A stretch of DNA of 64,000 nt from Arsenicicoccus cauae (GTDB taxonomy: Bacteria > Actinomycetota > Actinomycetes > Actinomycetales > Dermatophilaceae): contig NZ_WLVL01000037.1 in NCBI RefSeq assembly GCF_009707125.1, positions 248,001-312,000 of the forward strand. The letters run 5' to 3'. Every line of letters starts with the position of its first letter. Positions within the stretch are counted from its first letter, which is position 1. The translations under genes were made by a program, and so were the position numbers. The notes under the pieces are model-generated. The model saw only the letters and a program-made list of their open reading frames with translations, ran no database searches and was not told the origin of the DNA. This document shows, in pieces, positions 59,855 through 64,000 of the stretch.

Positions 59855-62122
59855 ATGCATCAGCGTCATCGCCTGCAGCGCGGGAGGTCCCGCCTGGGCC
59901 TCGCCATCGCCGGTTCGCTCGTCGTCGCGCTCGGCGCGCCCACCGTCGGGCTCGCCTCCGCCGTCGATGGTCACGACAAGGTCAGGGACCGGATGACGAC
60001 GTCGTCGTCGCACGAGCGGCTCCGACCCGCACCGGCGCGGCCGTCCACCGCCCCCGAGACCGTCGACGTCACTTCCGGTCGCCTGCAGCAGAGCCCCGCC
60101 GCACGCAAGTCGAGCGGCACCACGCAGGGCTCGGCCCGCGCCACCACCGCGGCGGTCAGCCCGCAGTGCGCGGCGCTCGAGATCGACCTCTCCCAGCTGC
60201 GCGACCGCACCGCGCTGCTGTGGAAGCCCTCGGCCGCCCCGACCGGCAGCATCACGGTGCAGCGCCGCATCTCGACCGGCACCCAGTGGCGCACCGTGAC
60301 GGTGGCCGCGGGGGCCACCGGCATCGCCGTCGACCGAGACACGGCCCCGAACGCCCCGGTGGCGTACCGCCTGGTGGTGCCCTTCTCCACCGGGACGCAG
60401 ACCTGCGTCTTCGCCGACCCGAGCGGCACCCCGGTCGACGGCCTGGCGATGTTCGAGGACGCCGGTCGCGGCACGCCCGACCTCGCCGTGTCGACGTGGG
60501 ACAACGGCCCCCTGCTCATGCAGAACGACACCTCGGCCGGGATCCCCGTGGGCTCCGACGCCGGCACGGAGACCCCGGCGTTCTCGCCCGACGGCATGTG
60601 GCTCGCGGTCACCCGCGCCAACGCCGACCAGGGCGGTGACCTGGTCCTGCGTCGCGCGGACGGCACCGGGGCCGTGACCGCCGTCTCCGCCGGCGGGACG
60701 GACTACCACTCCGAGCCGTCCTTCTCCCCCGACGGGCGCAAGCTCCTGTGGACGGTGTACGACAGCCAGGGCATGCCCCTGCGCACGATGGTGCGGGTCC
60801 TCGACACCGGTGCCACGACCACCGTCCCGCGCCCCACGGGCAGCGTCGTGCCGGAACGCTCCACCTTCCTCGCGGACGGCACCACCGCGGTCGGCGTGCG
60901 CTACGCCGCCGACGGCTCGAGCGTCCTGGTGCGCACGAGCACTGCCACCGGCGCGCAGTCCACCCTCGGCGCGCCCGGCGCCTATGACGTGTCGGTCGCC
61001 CCGAACGGCGCGATCCTGGCCGCCGTCCGCAACACGGGCCGGTCGTCCTCCCTCGTCGTCGTCAGCGCCACGGGCGAGGCGACGGTCCGGTGGCGGGGCG
61101 TCGTCGGCCAGCAGGTGTCCAACCCGCGCCTCACCCAGGACCGCCAGGCCTACTACCTGCGCATCGACACCGACCCCACGCCGGCCGAGACGGGGAACGG
61201 CGACGCCTACACCGGCATCTACCGGCTGAGCGGCACCACCCCCGAGCTGACCCGGGCCGGTGCCTCCGTCGCCGACCCGCAGGCCATCGCCAAGTACTTC
61301 GACGTGCGCCAGACTTCGCCGAAGTCGACCTCCGACTTCACCGGGGACGGCTACAACGACGTGGTGGCCAAGGACGCCTCGGGGACCTTGTGGCTCTACC
61401 GCAACAGCACCAACCCCCAGGCGCCGCTGTCGGCCGGCCGCACGTCGCTCGGGTCGGGTTGGGGGATCTACAACCACGTGTTCTCGGTCGGCGACTGGGA
61501 CGGCGACGGGCACGGCGACCTCGCCGCACGTGAGCCCAACGGTGCCCTGTGGCTCTACCGCGGCAACGCGGCAGGTGGCCTGCAGGCGCGACTGTCGCTC
61601 GGCGGGGGCTGGCAGCAGTACGTCCCGGCCTTCGGGGGCGACTGGAACGGCGACACCAAGCCCGACCTCGTCGCTCGCGACGCCGCCGGGGTCCTGTGGC
61701 TGTACCCCGGCAACGGCAAGGTGAGCTCGCCCGGCGCAGGCATGTTCCTCCCTCGCAAGGCCCTGTCCAGCGGGTGGGGCGCCTTCGACGTGATCCTGGG
61801 GATCGGCGACGCGAGCTATGACAACCACTTCGACCTGCTGGCCCGCAACCGCGCCGACGGGACCCTTCGTGTCTACACCTCTCAGGGGGTCGCCGCCGGT
61901 TCCTTCAAGAGCGTGTACGACCCGCTCCCGGGCGGCAGCCTCGGCGGTCTCTCGCAGATCACCGCCCCCGAGCGATTCACGGGGTGGTACGCGAGCGCCC
62001 TGATGATGGCCAAGGACGGCGTCCTTCGTGACGTCCCCTTCGTCGACGAATCGCTGCTCGGATGGACGAGCTACCAGCAGCAGGTGGGCTCGGGGGGCCT
62101 GGCCTACGTCTGGCAGTCCTGA
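59855..62122 (+). CDS. Secreted TolB-like propeller protein with FG-GAP/VCBS repeats
   Basis: A 755-residue exported protein. A basic N-terminus and hydrophobic core (LGLAIAGSLVVALGAPTVG) form the signal peptide. The centre (about 200-480) has WD40-like TolB blades with SFSPDGRKLLWTVYD patterns. The C-terminal third has four FG-GAP/VCBS-type repeats with Asp-rich loops (FTGDGYNDVVAKDASG, WDGDGHGDLAAREPNG). Such proteins are extracellular and may bind glycan or calcium; the function is unknown. AAGGGGAGAT precedes the ATG. It follows the nonulosonate locus. Confidence 0.87.
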   Translation: MHQRHRLQRGRSRLGLAIAGSLVVALGAPTVGLASAVDGHDKVRDRMTTSSSHERLRPAPARPSTAPETVDVTSGRLQQSPAARKSSGTTQGSARATTAAVSPQCAALEIDLSQLRDRTALLWKPSAAPTGSITVQRRISTGTQWRTVTVAAGATGIAVDRDTAPNAPVAYRLVVPFSTGTQTCVFADPSGTPVDGLAMFEDAGRGTPDLAVSTWDNGPLLMQNDTSAGIPVGSDAGTETPAFSPDGMWLAVTRANADQGGDLVLRRADGTGAVTAVSAGGTDYHSEPSFSPDGRKLLWTVYDSQGMPLRTMVRVLDTGATTTVPRPTGSVVPERSTFLADGTTAVGVRYAADGSSVLVRTSTATGAQSTLGAPGAYDVSVAPNGAILAAVRNTGRSSSLVVVSATGEATVRWRGVVGQQVSNPRLTQDRQAYYLRIDTDPTPAETGNGDAYTGIYRLSGTTPELTRAGASVADPQAIAKYFDVRQTSPKSTSDFTGDGYNDVVAKDASGTLWLYRNSTNPQAPLSAGRTSLGSGWGIYNHVFSVGDWDGDGHGDLAAREPNGALWLYRGNAAGGLQARLSLGGGWQQYVPAFGGDWNGDTKPDLVARDAAGVLWLYPGNGKVSSPGAGMFLPRKALSSGWGAFDVILGIGDASYDNHFDLLARNRADGTLRVYTSQGVAAGSFKSVYDPLPGGSLGGLSQITAPERFTGWYASALMMAKDGVLRDVPFVDESLLGWTSYQQQVGSGGLAYVWQS

Positions 62123-62131
62123 CGACGGCAC

Positions 62132-62174
62132 CCGCAGGTGGGGCTCCCGCGACGTGCGCGGGCCCCACCTGCGG
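62132..62174 (+). terminator. Terminator of the secreted propeller gene
   Basis: A 13-bp perfect inverted repeat (CCGCAGGTGGGGC at 62132-62144 with its complement at 62162-62174) starts nine bases after the stop codon. The loop is 17 bases. Confidence 0.75.
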
Positions 62175-62229
62175 CGTACCCCACCTGACCCCGAGCGCCC
62201 TGCGCGGGGGCCCGGGTGTCCCGGGCGGA

Positions 62230-62477
62230 CGTGACCCGCGATGAATCCGACGGCGGTCGGATCGAACGGGCTGGAGAAGTGGATCATCCCGTGCTCGCGG
62301 ACCCGGTCGAAGATCGGCTGGGGCCACTCCCAGGGCGTGTGCGCCTCCTGGTAGATCTGGTGGAGGTTGCGCCCGCTCGAGCTGGCCGTTGTGGTTGCCG
62401 GACATCTCGGCGATCACGCAGGGAGCGTGGTCCCGGTCGATGACGTGCCGGCCGATGCTGATGGGGGTGGAAGTCAT
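62230..62477 (-). pseudogene. Remnant of a nonulosonic acid synthase gene (PseI/NeuB-like)
   Basis: Starting at an ATG at 62475-62477 the frame gives MTSTPISIGRHVIDRDHAP and CVIAEMSGNHNGQLERA, the N-terminus of a PseI-type synthase. The frame is then lost. A second frame continues with NLHQIYQEAHTPWEWPQPIF and HGMIHFSSPFDPTAVGFI, a block that lies well downstream in PseI. About 150 bases between the two are deleted, and the C-terminal two thirds are gone. The rest of the 450-bp gap holds a terminator and no gene. Confidence 0.8.
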
Positions 62478-62572
62478 GCGCCTAGGCTCCGAGCGTGCGC
62501 GACCACGGACGGCATCCGGCCTCCCGGTCGCGGGTCGGCGACCCCGGTCGACAGCTGACCGTCCGGCGGGGC

Positions 62573-64000
62573 TCAGGAGACGGTGGCCCAGGTGAGCAGG
62601 ACGTACTTGAGGACGGCCAGGGCGCAGGCTCCCACGACCAGGCCCACGACCCATCTGGCGGCGACCCGCCCGTCGTCGGCCCCTGTCGCGCCATCACCGA
62701 CGAGGCGTGCCGGCAGCAGCGCCCGGAGGCACAGCAGAGCCGGCAGCAGGAGCGGGTAGAAGTAGCGGCCCTGAACGCCTGCCACGGCCCACAGCCCGAC
62801 TGGGGTGAACGAGAGGTACAGCGCTCCGAAGATCAACGCTCCCGAGGCGGCGACGACCAGCGCGACCGTCGCCAGCCGAGCGCGGCTGACGACCGGCCGG
62901 GGCGCCAGGAACCACGCCAGGGCGAGCGCCATCAGCACCAGGATCATGGCGCCTCCCGAGCCCTCCACCTGGTAGCCGGTCTGCACGAAGAGCTCGCGGA
63001 GGTACTTGGGGGTGCTGTCCGCGAGGGTGCGGTACGCGATCCGCACCATCTCGGGGAGGTGCCCCAGGACGAAGGCGCGCTGGTCGTCCGGACGCACGGC
63101 CGTCGGGTCCCGGGGGTCCCAGACCACCCCCATCCCCGCTGTGGTGCCCGCAGCCAGCGACAGCCACCCGACGGACACGGCCAGGGACGTCCCCACGACC
63201 CCGGCACCTACGGCTCGGGAGGGGCCGCGCCCGGTCGCGCTCCGCCGCCAGGCCAGCCTGGACGCCGGGACCACGAGCAGCAGCAGGGCCATCGGCGCGT
63301 ATGTCGGCTTGGCCACGCCGACGAGGAGCACGCTGAGGGCCAGGGCCCAGGTGGCGGCGCGCGAGGGCGGGGAGTCGGTCAGCGTGAGCCGCACGAAGGA
63401 CGCCGCCAGCACGAGGGTGACGGCGTTGGTCATGGTGTCCGCGGAGACGGTCGCGGCCTGGAAGATGACGCTGGGCAGGCAGGCCACCACGGCGGCGAGG
63501 TACTCCCAGCCTGTGCCCCGCAGGAGCCGGACGGCCAGCGCGCCGGCGACCGCCGCGGTCAGGACCCCGAGCAGCCGCGCGACCAGGATGGTCCCTCCCA
63601 CGTCGAGGCCGGCCAGCCTGGACGTCCACAGCCCGACCACGGCCGGCGCATAGCTGGTCGGCGCGTAGGCCGCCGTGTTGACGAACTTGGCCTCGGTGGT
63701 CTCGGTGCCGACGGGAGCGTCCAGCAGGGGGCGGCGCGCGTCGGGGTTGCCCATGACCGGACCGCGCTGGGGCTTGGACCACTGTCGCGCGGTGCCGGAG
63801 TCGGCGAGCCGGACGAAGGACGCAGGCACCTGGCCGCCGTAGCGGGGAATCGGACCGCGCTCCTCCAGCCGCTGCGGCACCCAGCCCCCCGTCGAGACCT
63901 GGTAGGCCCGGAACAGGTGGGCGGCCTCGTCCGCGCCCCAGACCTGGGGCTGGGCCACGGCGAAGCAGCTGCCCGCGATCGAGATGACCAGGGCGACGAG
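62573..64000 (-). CDS. DUF2142 membrane protein (partial, 5' end outside window)
   Basis: 475 residues are visible and the frame is open to the window edge, so the start lies beyond base 64000. The N-terminal visible part VWGADEAAHLFRAYQVS matches the family's extracytoplasmic loop (Asp-Glu ... His ... Arg-Ala-Tyr). At least ten membrane helices follow. DUF2142 proteins occur in surface-polysaccharide loci and resemble GT-C-type transferases; the activity is not known. A GTG at 63958 is in frame, but the preceding codons encode part of a membrane helix, so it is not the start. Confidence 0.85.
   Translation of the reverse strand, partial: LVALVISIAGSCFAVAQPQVWGADEAAHLFRAYQVSTGGWVPQRLEERGPIPRYGGQVPASFVRLADSGTARQWSKPQRGPVMGNPDARRPLLDAPVGTETTEAKFVNTAAYAPTSYAPAVVGLWTSRLAGLDVGGTILVARLLGVLTAAVAGALAVRLLRGTGWEYLAAVVACLPSVIFQAATVSADTMTNAVTLVLAASFVRLTLTDSPPSRAATWALALSVLLVGVAKPTYAPMALLLLVVPASRLAWRRSATGRGPSRAVGAGVVGTSLAVSVGWLSLAAGTTAGMGVVWDPRDPTAVRPDDQRAFVLGHLPEMVRIAYRTLADSTPKYLRELFVQTGYQVEGSGGAMILVLMALALAWFLAPRPVVSRARLATVALVVAASGALIFGALYLSFTPVGLWAVAGVQGRYFYPLLLPALLCLRALLPARLVGDGATGADDGRVAARWVVGLVVGACALAVLKYVLLTWATVS

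Noticed and set aside
63958-63958. GTG at 63958 as start of the DUF2142 gene
   Set aside because: The frame continues to the window edge and encodes hydrophobic residues of the first membrane helix, so the gene starts outside the window.

Overview
This window is chromosomal DNA of a high-GC actinobacterium. The left half follows the gene order hom-thrC-thrB-rho-rpmE-prfA-prmC-sua5-wecA-atpI-atpB-E-F-H-A-G-D known from Mycobacterium tuberculosis (Rv1293-Rv1310). The absence of arabinan or mycolate genes and the general character of the proteins suggest a Micrococcales-type organism (Intrasporangiaceae or Ornithinimicrobiaceae). That placement is inference. Both ends cut a gene: atpD at base 1 and a DUF2142 membrane protein at base 64000.

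Region 1 (1-22757, almost all minus strand) is housekeeping. It runs lysA, hom-thrC-thrB, rho, rpmE, prfA-prmC-sua5, glyA, wecA and the ATP synthase operon. A perfect CRP/GlxR-like palindrome sits just upstream of atpI. At the place where argS precedes lysA in mycobacteria there is a single-domain response regulator and a 233-residue protein. That protein looks like ArgS with the catalytic core removed. A tRNA-Arg(CCG) lies beside them. Downstream of rho lie a 66-bp tandem repeat carrying copies of the rho 3' end and a decayed histidine-kinase fragment.

Region 2 (22843-31796) holds the tRNA, a secreted subtilase, an AlkA-like glycosylase, a methyltransferase-like gene, a TIGR03089-type gene, and a pair of secreted wall proteins (SpoIID/LytB and an LGFP-repeat amidase).

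Region 3 (31878-47662) is a cell-surface polysaccharide region. It encodes UDP-galactopyranose mutase, a GlfT2-type galactofuranosyltransferase, a Wzm/Wzt-type ABC exporter, a DUF6541-like membrane protein, a MOP-family flippase, several GT2 enzymes, a DUF2304 protein, an LCP ligase and one gene I cannot assign. An acyl-CoA dehydrogenase is embedded at its right edge.

Region 4 (49719-58624) is a compact nonulosonic acid locus. One strand carries NeuD-like, NeuB, NeuC, a CBS-nucleotidyltransferase (PtmE-like), a LegB dehydratase and a LegC aminotransferase. The other strand carries a Gfo/Idh/MocA oxidoreductase, a CMP-sugar synthetase and an SDR. The set matches the GDP-linked legionaminic acid route of Campylobacter. 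An acyltransferase-3 gene and a secreted propeller/FG-GAP protein follow. Remnants of a second synthase (PseI-like) and of a GH13 enzyme flank the locus, which points to turnover of surface-sugar genes. Together regions 3 and 4 suggest a wall glycopolymer containing galactofuranose and a legionaminic-type acid.

Seven genes lack a Shine-Dalgarno sequence and have a TANNNT hexamer (mostly TAGGCT or TAGGGT) 6-7 bases before the start codon, the signature of leaderless transcription. I saw no CRISPR array, insertion sequence, prophage or rRNA.
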